NCBI GenBank assembly: GCA_937125395.1
Contig: CAKZLI010000001.1
Location: 84,218-148,217, forward strand
DNA from: an uncultured Glaciecola sp.
GTDB lineage: Bacteria > Pseudomonadota > Gammaproteobacteria > Enterobacterales > Alteromonadaceae
Reading direction: 5' to 3'
Length of the DNA: 64,000 nt
Shown in pieces: positions 54,603-64,000 of the stretch (position 1 is the stretch's first letter; each line of letters begins with the position of its first letter). The translations under genes were made by a program, and so were the position numbers. The notes below the pieces were generated by a model. The model saw only the letters and a program-made list of their open reading frames with translations. It had not been told where the DNA came from and did not search any database.

Positions 54603-56612
54603 ATGACGTTACAATCATTCAACCATTCTGAACATATTCGTCAATTTACAACGCAGTTGCATGCAAGTGCCTATGATCTGGCTTTAGTCACGCATCAGTT
54701 AAATGGATTATTAGCTAGCACTTCTGTATCCCAGTGCGATGCTAAGCATGAAGTTGAAACCTTGTTTTGTTTATTACTGACATTGCAGCAAGCCTTGTGT
54801 GAAGGAAATAGTCATATTGATCTGAGCTCAGTGGCGAATAAACGAGTGTTTGCATCATCGCCATCAGTCGAGGAACATGTAGAGGACACAGATGATAATG
54901 TTAAGTCTGGTTATAAGTTGGGGGCATTAGAACAATTATTAGCGTGTCTAAATGGGTTAATTCTATGTTCAATGCATGGCAAGGTATTGGTCTTATCGGG
55001 CACACTTTTATACAGTGCAAAATACTATGATTATGAACAATCAATCGGAGCAAATGTTTCGCAGCGGATCAACAGTGATTTTTCGCCATTGAAGCCACAA
55101 GCTTCTGCTATGTTCGCCCAGCTATATCCAAATCCAAACGTAAATATATTGCAGGCCGTGGCAAGTTTAGTTGCATTGTCTCAGCCGTTTTATATTATTA
55201 ACGGAGGGCCAGGTACAGGTAAAACCTACACCGTTATCCGGACTTTATTGTTGTTACTTGCTCAGTATTCATCGGATCTAAAAATTGGCCTATGTGCGCC
55301 TACGGGTAAAGCTGCGCAGCGTGTTTCTGAGTCAATAGTCAATGAAGTTGAATCGCTCAAAAAAGCAGGTGTCGCGACGGCGTTGTTATCTGCCATACCA
55401 ACAGAAGCAACAACTATTCATCGGCTCCTAAAAATACGTTATGGCGCTTTAGACGCAACCTACAATCAATCTCAACAATTGCCGTTTGATGTGCTTGTCA
55501 TTGATGAGGTATCAATGTTAGATACTTCATTATTGTATCGACTATTGATGGCGTGTAAATCTACTACACGCTTAATATTTATTGGTGATACAGCACAATT
55601 ACCTTCAGTCGACGTTGGAGCTGTATTAGCTGATTTGATGCCACCCAACACTAATCACTTTTCAGTTAGCCTGTGTGAATGGATCCAAACAGTGAATAAT
55701 GAACTTGGCACAGCGCTTTTTAAAGCGCAGTCTTCAACGCTGTCACATCATGCCAATTACGCTACAACGCTGCACAAAAATATGCGCTCTACGGATCTTA
55801 TAAATGATGTTGCTAATGCGGTATACAATGTCGATATTGAGGGTACTTTAGCTACGTTATCGGATGTGCAATCCGCTTGGTCGACGCAGGCACCGCATAT
55901 TCCCTGTCTAGCATCTAGTTTAATTACATCACCGCCCATCGATGAGCATGAAAGCAACACCTCAATGGTGAATGATACAACTCATATTAAGCAATTTGTT
56001 GCTGACTTAATGCAATTTGTAGAGAGTTATTACAAACCGTTAATCACTATGTTAACCCCTGAAGCGGCGTTATCGCAAATTCAAACATTTAGAATTTTAA
56101 CACCGATTAAGCAAGGGATGTTTGGTGTAAATGGCATTAATCAACTGATTGATCAAAGCATGCAGCAGAGCATTGAAGATCGTGCAAAACTCGGAATTGA
56201 TGATATTTATCATGGAAGAGCGATATTGATCACTCAAAACGATGCACAATTAAATGTGTTTAACGGTGATTCCGGTGTGATTTTGCTAAACGAAGACAAT
56301 GTATTAACAGCGTACATAGACCGAGGAAAGCAAGCTCCCTTGGCAATTTCACCATATCGACTCCCTAAGTTTGAGTCTTTGTATGCAATGACAATTCATA
56401 AAACACAAGGCAGCGAGTTTGATAATGTGTTACTCGTATTACCTCAAGATATGCAGCATGGTATCTCAAGAGAGTTATTGTATACGGCTATTACACGAGC
56501 AAAAACTCATTTAGCGATCCGAGGGCATAAAACGGTGTTGACCCAGGCGATTAAACATCGGCATAAACGCAATACGGGTATTGTGATTGAACACAGCCCG
56601 AATACAAAATAA
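54603..56612 (+). CDS. recD: Exodeoxyribonuclease V subunit alpha (RecD)
   Basis: This is a 669-residue 5'-3' SF1B helicase of the RecBCD complex. Walker A is GGPGTGKTYTVIR at about 201-213, APTGKAAQRVSES follows, motif II is VIDEVSMLD, and TIHKTQGSEFDNV and LLYTAITRAKTHL are near the C-terminus. The frame opens at TTG 54585 inside recB, but ATG 54603, after an AGAGGAG site at the end of recB, is the likely start. It completes the recC-recB-recD operon. Confidence 0.95.
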   Translation: MTLQSFNHSEHIRQFTTQLHASAYDLALVTHQLNGLLASTSVSQCDAKHEVETLFCLLLTLQQALCEGNSHIDLSSVANKRVFASSPSVEEHVEDTDDNVKSGYKLGALEQLLACLNGLILCSMHGKVLVLSGTLLYSAKYYDYEQSIGANVSQRINSDFSPLKPQASAMFAQLYPNPNVNILQAVASLVALSQPFYIINGGPGTGKTYTVIRTLLLLLAQYSSDLKIGLCAPTGKAAQRVSESIVNEVESLKKAGVATALLSAIPTEATTIHRLLKIRYGALDATYNQSQQLPFDVLVIDEVSMLDTSLLYRLLMACKSTTRLIFIGDTAQLPSVDVGAVLADLMPPNTNHFSVSLCEWIQTVNNELGTALFKAQSSTLSHHANYATTLHKNMRSTDLINDVANAVYNVDIEGTLATLSDVQSAWSTQAPHIPCLASSLITSPPIDEHESNTSMVNDTTHIKQFVADLMQFVESYYKPLITMLTPEAALSQIQTFRILTPIKQGMFGVNGINQLIDQSMQQSIEDRAKLGIDDIYHGRAILITQNDAQLNVFNGDSGVILLNEDNVLTAYIDRGKQAPLAISPYRLPKFESLYAMTIHKTQGSEFDNVLLVLPQDMQHGISRELLYTAITRAKTHLAIRGHKTVLTQAIKHRHKRNTGIVIEHSPNTK

Positions 56613-56624
56613 GAGGATGATTTA

Positions 56625-57299
56625 ATGCAAAAAATCACACTGGTTCGCCATGGTCAAGCTTCATATGGCACAGATAATTATGATAAGTTAAGTCCTCTTG
56701 GGCATGAGCAAACAGCCTTGTTAGGTACGTATTTTAAACAAATAGGCTATCAATTTGATGCGGTATTAACCGGCAAAATGGTTCGACATCATGAAACCGC
56801 GCAGCAGATATTGACGGCGATGGGTTCTGAACAAACATATAAGCAGCATAGTGGGTTTGATGAATTTGATTTTGAAGCCGTGGTAAATGCATATTTACAG
56901 GCTAACCCGAACGCTAAACCCCAACCGGATAGTCCAAGAAGTGAATTCTATCGACTGTTAAAAAATGCCATGATTGCATGGTCAAATAATCAGTTAGGGT
57001 CTTTACCCGAGACGTGGATGGATTTTCAACAGCGTGTTGTGGACGGTGTCGAGGATGCCATTGCCCAGTATCCTGAAGCGGAGCATTTGTTGGTTGCTAC
57101 CTCTGGTGGGGCTATTGCCATGCTAAAAGGTCATACACTGGGTTTAACGGCAAGTAAACTTGTGGATATGAATTTACAAATTCGTAACGCAAGCTTTCAT
57201 CAATATTTGGTTAAACCAAGGACCTACTTAGAGACCAGTTTTAATCAAATAGCACATTTAGAACTGGCGAACACACCGCATTTACTCACTTACTCATAA
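56625..57299 (+). CDS. Histidine phosphatase family protein
   Basis: This 224-residue phosphoglycerate-mutase-like protein has the catalytic LVRHGQASYG at 5-14 (His8) and a second His in ATSGGAIAML in place of the usual GHG. That may lower activity, because family members usually have a His in that loop. DKLSPLGHEQTALLG is typical. It starts 12 bases after recD and may be co-transcribed with it. The substrate is unknown. Confidence 0.82.
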   Translation: MQKITLVRHGQASYGTDNYDKLSPLGHEQTALLGTYFKQIGYQFDAVLTGKMVRHHETAQQILTAMGSEQTYKQHSGFDEFDFEAVVNAYLQANPNAKPQPDSPRSEFYRLLKNAMIAWSNNQLGSLPETWMDFQQRVVDGVEDAIAQYPEAEHLLVATSGGAIAMLKGHTLGLTASKLVDMNLQIRNASFHQYLVKPRTYLETSFNQIAHLELANTPHLLTYS

Positions 57300-57326
57300 C
57301 ATCAATTAAAAGAAGGTACTGTTACT

Positions 57327-58313
57327 ATGACTCAATTAATGAACGCTGTTGTTTGTGAACAATTTGCACCGATCGACACACTGACTGTTCAACAGATTGC
57401 GACGCCGGTAATCAAACCAGATGAAGTATTGATTAAGATAGAAGCAGCAGGGGTTAATTTTCCTGATGGGTTATTGGTACAAGGTTTGTATCAAATGAAA
57501 CCGCCTTTTCCATTTATACCGGGTAATGAAGTAGCCGGTGTGATTACTGAGTTGGGTTCAGCGGTTCCGCACTTAAAAGTCGGTATGCGAGTCATTGGGT
57601 TGTGTATTTTAGGCGGGTATGCACAACAAGTTGCCTGTAAAGCATCACATGTCATGCCATTACCTGATGCAGTGTCTTTTGCACAAGGTGCTGCATTAGT
57701 TACTGCTCATGCAACAGCCCATCACGGCTTAAAACAGCGCGCAGCATTGCAACCTAAAGAAGTGGTCTTAGTAACCGGCGCTGCTGGTGGAACGGGTGTT
57801 GCAGCGATTCAGATTGCAAAGAAAATGGGGGCGATAGTCATTGCAGCTTGTTCTTCACAGGACAAGATTGATTTTGCAATCAGTCAAGGTGCAGATTATG
57901 GAATTAATTACACAACGGATAAAATTAAAGACCAGGTTAATATATTAACGAATAATAAAGGTGTTGATGTTGTATATGAGTGTGTTGGTGGGGATATTTT
58001 TCAACAATGCAGCAAAGTGATGGCATGGAATGGTCGATTGTTAGTGGTTGGGTTTGCAAGTGGTGAGATCCCCTCATTCCCAGTTAATTTAGCCTTGGTC
58101 AAAGGGTATTCAGTAATAGGGGTCTTTTGGGGAGCATTCACACAACACGAACCTAAAGTATTTATCCAAAATATGCAGGAACTATTTACGTGGTTGGTAC
58201 AAGACGATGTCAGTGTACAAATTCAGCAAACATTTAAGTTAGAAGAGGCTGTGTTGGCTTTAAATACGCTTAATCAACGGCAAGTTAAAGGTAAAATTAT
58301 CATTGTTCCGTGA
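57327..58313 (+). CDS. NADPH:quinone oxidoreductase family protein
   Basis: This 328-residue medium-chain reductase lacks zinc ligands. It has FIPGNEVAGVI, VLVTGAAGGTGVAAIQIAKKMGA for the nucleotide site, and GVDVVYECVGGDIF. It resembles QOR/zeta-crystallin enzymes that reduce quinones or 2-enals with NADPH. It is followed by an acyl-CoA dehydrogenase gene with a 100-bp gap, and both may belong to fatty acid or branched substrate catabolism. An AGAAGG site precedes the start. Confidence 0.87.
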   Translation: MTQLMNAVVCEQFAPIDTLTVQQIATPVIKPDEVLIKIEAAGVNFPDGLLVQGLYQMKPPFPFIPGNEVAGVITELGSAVPHLKVGMRVIGLCILGGYAQQVACKASHVMPLPDAVSFAQGAALVTAHATAHHGLKQRAALQPKEVVLVTGAAGGTGVAAIQIAKKMGAIVIAACSSQDKIDFAISQGADYGINYTTDKIKDQVNILTNNKGVDVVYECVGGDIFQQCSKVMAWNGRLLVVGFASGEIPSFPVNLALVKGYSVIGVFWGAFTQHEPKVFIQNMQELFTWLVQDDVSVQIQQTFKLEEAVLALNTLNQRQVKGKIIIVP

Positions 58314-58415
58314 AAGAACAATTATCCAGACTAATACCAATACATAAAACACATAAATTATCTATCAGCATCAAGCTAGCCTACTATGAGGGATATCAAA
58401 CATAGCGAGGTTAGT

Positions 58416-60215
58416 ATGCAACAATATAAAGCACCCAAGAACGACACATTATTTGTGATGAATGAAGTATTTGATTTTGAAAGCCATTATCAACGTTTAG
58501 GTTTTGTTGATGCGACACCTGATTTAGTTGATGCGATTTATGAAGAAGCAGCTAAGTTTGCTGAAAATGTATTGGCACCTATCAATGCCATTGGCGATCA
58601 ACAAGGTTGCCAATGGAATGATGGCGAAGTCACTACCCCTGATGGATTTAAAGAAGCGTATGCGCAATATGTTGAAGGCGGTTGGCCTTCAATGTCTCAT
58701 CCTGAGCAATATGGCGGACAAGCTTTACCGTATTCATTATCAACTGCGATGGCGGAGTGGTTTTCTGGTGCAAATCATTCATGGGCGATGTACCCAGGTT
58801 TATCTCAAGGGTGTATAGATACATTAAAAGAACATGGCACTGATGCACAAAAAGAGATGTTCTTGCATCATTTGGTTGCCGGCACCTGGACTGGAACTAT
58901 GTGTTTAACAGAGCCACATTGTGGTTCTGATCTGGGCATGCTCAAATGTAAAGCTGAACCCAATGAAGATGGTACATATCGATTAAGTGGGACCAAAATA
59001 TTCATTTCTGCTGGTGAGCATGATATGTCAGACAATATTGTACATATTGTATTGGCACGTTTACCTGACGCACCCGCAGGTACAAAAGGAATTTCCTTAT
59101 TCATTGTGCCTAAATTTAATGTCGATGCACAAGGCAACAAGGGCGAGCGCAATACTGTTAAATGTGGTTCCATAGAACACAAAATGGGGATTAAAGGCAG
59201 TGCAACATGTGTCATTAATTTTGATGAAGCTAATGGTATATTAATTGGTCAACCGAATCGTGGACTAAACTGCATGTTCACTTTTATGAATACTGCACGT
59301 ATAGGTACCGGATTAGAAGGCTTGTCGGCATCTGAAGCATCATTTCAAGGTGCATTAGCTTATGCCAAAGACCGGTTACAGTTTCGTTCATTAACCGGTA
59401 AGAAGAACGTTGATGGTCCAGCCGATCCGATTATTGTTCATCCAGATGTTCGTCGCATGCTACTAACGCAAAAAGCATTTGCTGAAGGCAATCGCGCATT
59501 AGCCATCTATTGTATGCAATTGGTAGATGAAACTTTGTACGGTACGGATCCTGATACAAAGCAATTGGCTAACGCTAAGTTATCGTTGTTGACACCGATT
59601 GTAAAAGCATTCTTGACTGAAACCGCCTTAGAATCTACATCTCATGGCATGCAGGTCTATGGTGGACATGGTTATATTGCCGAGTGGGGCATGGAGCAAT
59701 TGGCCCGAGACACGCGTATTTGTACAATGTATGAAGGGACCACTGGGATCCAAGCTATGGATTTGTTAGCTAGAAAAATCATGGGTTCACAAGGGGAGTT
59801 ACTCAAAGTAATGTTACAAGAAATACTCACCTATTGTGGCAGTATTCGTGAGTATAAGCAATTTCATAGTATGGCCAATGCGGTGCAGTCTCATTGTGAC
59901 GAATGGCAGCAATTAACTGGCGAAATAGGTCAAGCTGCGGCACAAAATCCGGATGAATTAGGGGCGGCTGCGGTTGATTATTTGATGTATTCAGGCTATG
60001 TGATCACCGCTTATATGTGGTTAAAAATGGCAGTTGTTGCTCAACAAAAAATTGATGCTGGAGAGGGAAATCAAGCGTTTTACGCGGCGAAGCTGCATAC
60101 TGCGCAGTTCTACTTTGATCGTTTGCTTACCCGGACACGAGGTTTGGTATCTGCAATGCGAACTGGTTCTGATAATTTAATGAATATGCCAGAAGCATTG
60201 TTTAATGTTCGCTAA
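58416..60215 (+). CDS. Acyl-CoA dehydrogenase with C-terminal extension
   Basis: This 599-residue FAD enzyme belongs to the long acyl-CoA dehydrogenase group that includes methoxypropionyl-type and FadE-like members. It has MCLTEPHCGSDLGML, VYGGHGYIAEWGMEQLARD and the catalytic-loop MYEGTTGIQAMDLL, then a C-terminal helical extension typical of about 600-residue forms. The frame opens at 58386, but ATG 58416 (MQQYKAPKND) with GAGG at 58406 matches family starts. It presumably oxidises acyl-CoA to enoyl-CoA and passes electrons to ETF. Confidence 0.92.
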   Translation: MQQYKAPKNDTLFVMNEVFDFESHYQRLGFVDATPDLVDAIYEEAAKFAENVLAPINAIGDQQGCQWNDGEVTTPDGFKEAYAQYVEGGWPSMSHPEQYGGQALPYSLSTAMAEWFSGANHSWAMYPGLSQGCIDTLKEHGTDAQKEMFLHHLVAGTWTGTMCLTEPHCGSDLGMLKCKAEPNEDGTYRLSGTKIFISAGEHDMSDNIVHIVLARLPDAPAGTKGISLFIVPKFNVDAQGNKGERNTVKCGSIEHKMGIKGSATCVINFDEANGILIGQPNRGLNCMFTFMNTARIGTGLEGLSASEASFQGALAYAKDRLQFRSLTGKKNVDGPADPIIVHPDVRRMLLTQKAFAEGNRALAIYCMQLVDETLYGTDPDTKQLANAKLSLLTPIVKAFLTETALESTSHGMQVYGGHGYIAEWGMEQLARDTRICTMYEGTTGIQAMDLLARKIMGSQGELLKVMLQEILTYCGSIREYKQFHSMANAVQSHCDEWQQLTGEIGQAAAQNPDELGAAAVDYLMYSGYVITAYMWLKMAVVAQQKIDAGEGNQAFYAAKLHTAQFYFDRLLTRTRGLVSAMRTGSDNLMNMPEALFNVR

Positions 60216-60250
60216 TTGCTCAAGCATATTGTAAACACGAGCTTAATGTT

Positions 60251-60278
60251 CCGTGCAGTGGTCACTTACCTTGCACGG
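60251..60278. other. 7-bp inverted repeat between convergent genes
   Basis: CCGTGCA (60251-60257) and TGCACGG (60272-60278) can form a hairpin between the ends of the acyl-CoA dehydrogenase and LysR genes. There is no T-run, so an intrinsic terminator is uncertain. Confidence 0.4.
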
Positions 60279-60304
60279 ATACTACTAACCACACCATCAC
60301 GAAT

Positions 60305-61207
60305 TTAGTGATGTTGATACGCCTTTGCAACTTCAGTAATTTGATCGCGCATCCAACGATGGGCATGATCTTCATCCATAGAAATATGCCAATACAAAAA
60401 ATATTCCATCAGTGGCATATCAATTGGCATCTCATACATTGCCAAATCATAATGCTTTGCCAAATGATAAGGTAAGCAAGCAATCATGTCGGTTTTGACC
60501 AGTGCACTGGGCACCGTCAAAAAATGCTGCGAATGAAATTTTACTTTGCGCTTATGCCCAAGATTATCTAAGGCGAGATCAATGACACTATCACCATCAT
60601 GGCGATAGGCAACATTGATATGATTAAGTTGTAAAAAGGTGTCTAAATCTAAGCCATTTTTTAAACTGGGGTGATTTTTGCGAGCAAGGACAACATATCG
60701 ATCCGTCGCGATACATGATTTATGTAGGTGAGGATCTGTAAACGTCGATGCATCAGCAAAAAAATCCAAGTTACCATTCGCCATTTCCGATACTACTTTA
60801 GAGCGTGATATTTCAAAGTTAGCTAACGTAATGTTGGGAGAACCATGCTCAAGATGTGCCAGTAGCCTTGGCAATATACTGACCTCTAGTAGATCTCGAC
60901 TGGCAAAGTTAAATTGTTTTTCTGCGATAAGCGGATCAAAGGTATGACTATCTTGTACGCTTTTACGTAACAACTCCAATGCAGCGCGAGCCGGAACGAT
61001 AATATTTTGAGCCACCGGTGTGGGTGTCATACTGTGCCCTGTTCTAACAAATAGCGGGTCATTGAGCATGTCACGTAAACGCGCTAATGAGTTACTCACG
61101 GCAGGCTGTGTTATACATAATACATCCGCTGCTTTAGTAAGACTTCCAGCGGTATAAATAGCATCAAAGACAGCAAACAGGTTTAAATCTAAACGGTGTA
61201 AATTCAT
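60305..61207 (-). CDS. LysR-family transcriptional regulator
   Basis: This 300-residue regulator has an N-terminal winged helix-turn-helix (LFAVFDAIYTAGSLTKAADVLCITQPAVSNSLARLRDML) and a C-terminal ligand-sensing domain. The sequence MNLHRLDLNLFAVFDAIY is of the NodD/LeuO-like branch. It is convergent with the acyl-CoA dehydrogenase and divergent from the pterin dehydratase. The 212 bp in front hold the shared 23-bp element at 61275-61297 and an AT-rich region. Its targets are unknown. Confidence 0.9.
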   Translation of the reverse strand: MNLHRLDLNLFAVFDAIYTAGSLTKAADVLCITQPAVSNSLARLRDMLNDPLFVRTGHSMTPTPVAQNIIVPARAALELLRKSVQDSHTFDPLIAEKQFNFASRDLLEVSILPRLLAHLEHGSPNITLANFEISRSKVVSEMANGNLDFFADASTFTDPHLHKSCIATDRYVVLARKNHPSLKNGLDLDTFLQLNHINVAYRHDGDSVIDLALDNLGHKRKVKFHSQHFLTVPSALVKTDMIACLPYHLAKHYDLAMYEMPIDMPLMEYFLYWHISMDEDHAHRWMRDQITEVAKAYQHH

Positions 61208-61274
61208 AGAGTGACCTTTTGGGATAATTAGCGCAGAGTAGAATTGATAAACTGCTTCAATTGAATCTGGCAGA

Positions 61275-61297
61275 CCTATGTATTAGTTATATCAATA
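61275..61297 (-). promoter_or_regulatory. 23-bp element upstream of the LysR gene, also found upstream of htpX
   Basis: This copy matches 21859-21881 at 22 of 23 positions (CCTATGTATTAG, then TTATATCAATA). It extends into a partly palindromic GTATTAG...ATAATAC. It lies about 70 bp upstream of the LysR start. Confidence 0.4.
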
Positions 61298-61419
61298 TAA
61301 TACACTAAAAAACATCATTTAGACTAATAGAAGCGAAAGAGTTGACTATTCGTTGTAAAGTTCGACAATATAGTTAAACAATATAAACCTATAGCCAAAT
61401 ACCATAATAAGGAATTCAC

Positions 61420-61722
61420 ATGCCAGAAAAATTAACTGATAGCCAGATTCAAGCAGCACTCAGTGAGCTTAACCATACATTACCTGAAAGTGCGCATTGG
61501 CAATTAACAGACGGTAAATTAAGTAAGACTTATACATTTAAGTCATTTATTCGTGCATTCGGTTGGATGACGCAAATCGCGATATGGGCAGAAAAAATGA
61601 ACCACCATCCAGAATGGTTTAATGTCTACAACAAAGTAGAGGTTAATCTGGTCACGCATGATGTCGATGGGATCAGTGAATTGGACATAAAACTAGCGAA
61701 TAAGATGCAATTACACAGTTAA
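61420..61722 (+). CDS. phhB: Pterin-4a-carbinolamine dehydratase
   Basis: This 100-residue protein is a 4a-hydroxytetrahydrobiopterin dehydratase, which regenerates the pterin cofactor used by aromatic amino acid hydroxylases. The active-site core is [13 protein letters not shown] at 61-73, with His62 and His63 in the conserved HHPEW, and LTTHD-like VTHDVDGIS follows. AAGGA lies upstream of ATG 61420. No phenylalanine hydroxylase gene is adjacent, so its partner must be elsewhere or it serves another pterin. Confidence 0.92.
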   Translation: MPEKLTDSQIQAALSELNHTLPESAHWQLTDGKLSKTYTFKSFIRAFGWMTQIAIWAEKMNHHPEWFNVYNKVEVNLVTHDVDGISELDIKLANKMQLHS

Positions 61723-61862
61723 TTGTTGGATATTTATGCAGGGGCAAATTAATATCATTTTATTTGCAAATAGGGGTTGCACGTACAACTGGGCTATGTA
61801 TAATACGCACCACTTGAGAGGGGAAAGCAGGTAACTGCAAGCAGCTTCTGAAGTATTTCAAG

Positions 61863-61939
<77 letters not shown>

Positions 61940-62013
61940 CTTGAACACAATCGAAGGATTGGAATTGATTGTAGTTCGCAGTATAGTGGACTAGGGTCCA
62001 AAAATTTTAAGTA

Positions 62014-62043
62014 AAAAGCCCCTGCTTGTAAGGGGCTTTTTTC
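62014..62043 (+). terminator. Intrinsic terminator after tRNA-fMet
   Basis: The stem AAAAAGCCCCT / AGGGGCTTTTT closes on a small loop, followed by TCGTTTTT. It lies about 75 bp after the tRNA. Confidence 0.8.
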
Positions 62044-62063
62044 GTTTTTGAGATATATAAAAT

Positions 62064-62083
62064 GGGCTTAATGCCCTTTTTTT
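62064..62083 (+). terminator. Second, smaller hairpin before rimP
   Basis: GGGC-TTAAT-GCCC followed by seven T residues lies within the apparent 5' extension of the rimP frame. It could be a second terminator or an attenuator for rimP-nusA. Confidence 0.5.
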
Positions 62084-62100
62084 ATTTATGGAGTCGTGTT

Positions 62101-62559
62101 TTGTCACAACTTGAACAAAAGTTAACACAGATGCTTACACCAGCAGCAGAGTCATTAGGCTTTGAAATGGTGGGCGTTGAGTTTGTCAGAGCGGGTAAGC
62201 ATTCTACCGTTCGTATTTTTATTGATCACCCTGAAGGCATAAGCGTTGACCACTGTGCGAGTGTATCGCAGCAGGCAAGTGCAATATTGGATGTTGAAGA
62301 TCCCATTAACACTGAGTACAACCTAGAAGTTTCGTCCCCAGGCATGGATCGTCCGTTGTTTACCGAAGCACATTATATTGCTTGTGTCGGTGAAACAGTG
62401 GCTGTGCGCTTACGCATGCCAATCAACGAAAGAAGAAATTTTAAAGGCACGATGTTATCATGCGAAAATAATAACATTGTGATAGAAGTAGATGGTCAAT
62501 CATATACATTGGCTATAATGAACATAGAGAAAGGTAATCTTGTCCCAGTCTTTGACTAG
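62101..62559 (+). CDS. rimP: Ribosome maturation factor RimP
   Basis: RimP assists 30S subunit maturation. The 152 residues contain the N-terminal ESLGFEMVGVEFVRAGKHSTVRIFID, VDHCASVSQQ and the SSPGMDRPLFT motif, with a C-terminal SH3-like domain. The ORF is open from ATG 62062, but that codon is inside a hairpin. TTG 62101 has GGAG seven bases upstream and gives the family start LSQLEQKL, so it is chosen. It is followed by nusA 26 bp downstream, the standard rimP-nusA order. Confidence 0.93.
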   Translation: MSQLEQKLTQMLTPAAESLGFEMVGVEFVRAGKHSTVRIFIDHPEGISVDHCASVSQQASAILDVEDPINTEYNLEVSSPGMDRPLFTEAHYIACVGETVAVRLRMPINERRNFKGTMLSCENNNIVIEVDGQSYTLAIMNIEKGNLVPVFD

Positions 62560-62585
62560 GTTAATTAAATTAGGAATAGAGCATC

Positions 62586-64000
62586 ATGAGTAAAGAGATC
62601 TTATTAGTTGCCGAAGCGGTTTCGAATGAAAAACAAGTGCCAAAGGAAAAAATCTTTGAAGCACTAGAGATTGCCTTATCAACCGCCACCAAAAAGAAAA
62701 ATGCAGGTGATATTGAAGTGCGTGTTGCTATCGACCGTATTACCGGTGATTTTGATACTTTCCGTCAATGGGTAGTCATTGCTGATGATCAAGAACAAGA
62801 AAATCCGTATGCTGAAATAACCCTTTCTGCAGCACAGATTGATGAACCAGATATCCAGATTGGTGATTTTGTTGAAGATCAAATCGAGTCAATTACCTTT
62901 GACCGTATTACTACACAAACAGCGAAGCAAGTTATTTTCCAAAAAGTACGTGAAGCTGAACGTGCACAAATGATTGCTGAATATGAAGACCGTGTTGGTG
63001 AATTAGTCACCGGTACTGTCAAAAAAGTCAACCGTGACAACATTATTATTGATTTAGGTAATAACGCGGAAGGCGTTATTTATCGTGATGATATGTTACC
63101 ACGCGAAACATTCCGTCCAGGTGATCGTGTTCGTGGTCTATTATATGTAATACGTCCAGAAGCACGCGGTGCTCAATTATTTATTTCTCGCACCCATCCA
63201 GACATGATTGTTGAGCTGTTTCGTTTGGAAGTACCTGAGATTGCTGAAGAAACTCTTGAAATCAAAGGGGCAGCTCGCGATCCTGGTTCACGCGCTAAAC
63301 TTGCCGTTAAAACGAACGATAAACGCCTCGATCCAGTGGGTGCTTGTGTTGGTATGCGTGGCTCACGTGTCCAAGCCGTGTCTACTGAGTTAGGTGGTGA
63401 GCGTGTCGATATCGTATTGTGGGATGAAGAAGCACCACAATTTGTTATCAATGCAATGGCGCCTGCAGAAGTTGCCCGCATTGTTGCTGATGAAGATACG
63501 ATGACGATGGATGTTGCTGTTGAGCCAGAAAACCTTGCTCAAGCGATTGGTAAATCAGGTCAAAACGTTCGTTTAGCGAGTCAACTGACTGGCTGGGAAT
63601 TGAACGTCATGACGGTTGCTGATCTAGAAGCAAAACAGCAAAGCGAGAACTCACAAGTCATTGAAGTATTTGTTTCAGGCTTAGAGATTGATGAAGAATT
63701 TGCGGGTGTATTAGCTGATGAAGGCTTTACATCACTTGAAGAGATCGCTTATGTACCTGTAAGTGAACTATTAGATATCGAAGGGTTAGATGAAGATATC
63801 ATTGAAGAGTTGCGTAACCGCGCCCGTGCATATCTAACCACCAAAGCGTTGGCCAATGAAGAATCATTAGAGCCAAAAGAAGAGTTGTTAAATCTTGCTG
63901 GCATGACCAATGAAATTGCGGTTGCGTTAGCTAAACAAGGCGTAACTGATTTAGAAGAGTTAGCCGAACAAGGTACCGATGAGATTTGTGATATTGAAGG
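62586..64000 (+). CDS. nusA: Transcription termination/antitermination factor NusA (3' end outside window)
   Basis: At least 471 residues are visible and the frame is open to the end. The N-terminal RNA-polymerase-binding domain starts [16 protein letters not shown]. An S1 domain is at about 135-200 ([21 protein letters not shown]), followed by KH domains containing [15 protein letters not shown] and [13 protein letters not shown]. Two acidic repeat regions ([20 protein letters not shown] and a later [15 protein letters not shown]) are of the gammaproteobacterial type that binds the RNAP alpha C-terminal domain. The gene probably continues a little past the window, followed by infB. Confidence 0.96.
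   Translation, partial: MSKEILLVAEAVSNEKQVPKEKIFEALEIALSTATKKKNAGDIEVRVAIDRITGDFDTFRQWVVIADDQEQENPYAEITLSAAQIDEPDIQIGDFVEDQIESITFDRITTQTAKQVIFQKVREAERAQMIAEYEDRVGELVTGTVKKVNRDNIIIDLGNNAEGVIYRDDMLPRETFRPGDRVRGLLYVIRPEARGAQLFISRTHPDMIVELFRLEVPEIAEETLEIKGAARDPGSRAKLAVKTNDKRLDPVGACVGMRGSRVQAVSTELGGERVDIVLWDEEAPQFVINAMAPAEVARIVADEDTMTMDVAVEPENLAQAIGKSGQNVRLASQLTGWELNVMTVADLEAKQQSENSQVIEVFVSGLEIDEEFAGVLADEGFTSLEEIAYVPVSELLDIEGLDEDIIEELRNRARAYLTTKALANEESLEPKEELLNLAGMTNEIAVALAKQGVTDLEELAEQGTDEICDIE

Noticed and set aside
62062..62100. 13-residue N-terminal extension of RimP from ATG 62062
   Set aside because: This ATG lies in a hairpin with a T-run, and TTG 62101 has a proper GGAG site and the family N-terminus.

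Overview
This window is about 64 kb of low-to-moderate GC chromosomal DNA from a Gram-negative gammaproteobacterium. The evidence is the marker set: recC-recB-recD, lpxH, mltD, miaE, dedD-cvpA-purF, an initiator tRNA-Met followed by rimP-nusA, and a gloB/methyltransferase pair. Together with the marine-style exopolysaccharide and acyl-CoA genes this fits an Alteromonadales-like organism. The genus is inference. Nearly all of it is ordinary chromosome. There is no phage, transposase or CRISPR array; the only sign of mobile DNA is a small degraded islet at a tRNA-Pro gene.

Layout. 1-3.6 kb: 3' end of folC, dedD, cvpA, purF and a strong terminator. 3.7-14.5 kb: housekeeping genes (YIP1-like protein, miaE, lpxH-ppiB, cysS, mltD, gloB with a divergent methyltransferase, metG with a divergent dcd). 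14.5-19.7 kb: four-gene minus-strand ABC exporter operon (ATPase, double-length HlyD-like adaptor, lipoprotein adaptor, MacB/FtsX-like permease). 19.9-24.5 kb: Zn alcohol dehydrogenase, htpX and a compact arsenic operon arsR / arsC-arsH fusion / acr3. 24.7-25.45 kb: tRNA-Pro(GGG) and a roughly 650 bp islet bounded by a 29 bp copy of the tRNA 3' end; it holds a Phd/YefM-type antitoxin, a wrecked RelE/ParE toxin and an attC-like inverted repeat. 25.5-32.1 kb: SirB2-like protein, glutaredoxin-like protein, an exported thioredoxin-fold protein overlapping a DPP III (M49)-like lipoprotein, a DUF3307 membrane protein, a HAD-like protein lacking its catalytic aspartates, and an RNase J whose best start is ATT.

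32.3-43.3 kb is a surface/biofilm region. On the plus strand: outer-membrane beta-barrel, OPX/Wza-type export protein, Wzc-type BY-kinase, CpsB-type phosphatase and a VpsP-like protein. On the minus strand: lapG, lapD, an unknown membrane-anchored protein with a TAAG motif, and an O-antigen ligase/Wzy-like protein. The arrangement suggests that c-di-GMP-controlled proteolysis (LapD/LapG) and polysaccharide export work together. No glycosyltransferase, flippase or giant RTX adhesin is present.

43.6-64 kb: two small unknown envelope proteins, a long-chain acyl-CoA synthetase, a dimeric dUTPase, recC-recB-recD, a histidine phosphatase, a quinone oxidoreductase, an acyl-CoA dehydrogenase, a LysR regulator, a pterin dehydratase, tRNA-fMet, rimP, and nusA running off the end.

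Most worth a second look: the tRNA-Pro islet with its deleted toxin and attC-like site; the LapG/LapD operon with a possible new LapG substrate; the ABC exporter with three homologous adaptor modules in two proteins; the probable ATT start of RNase J; and a 23 bp element shared 22/23 upstream of htpX and the LysR gene, 39 kb apart.
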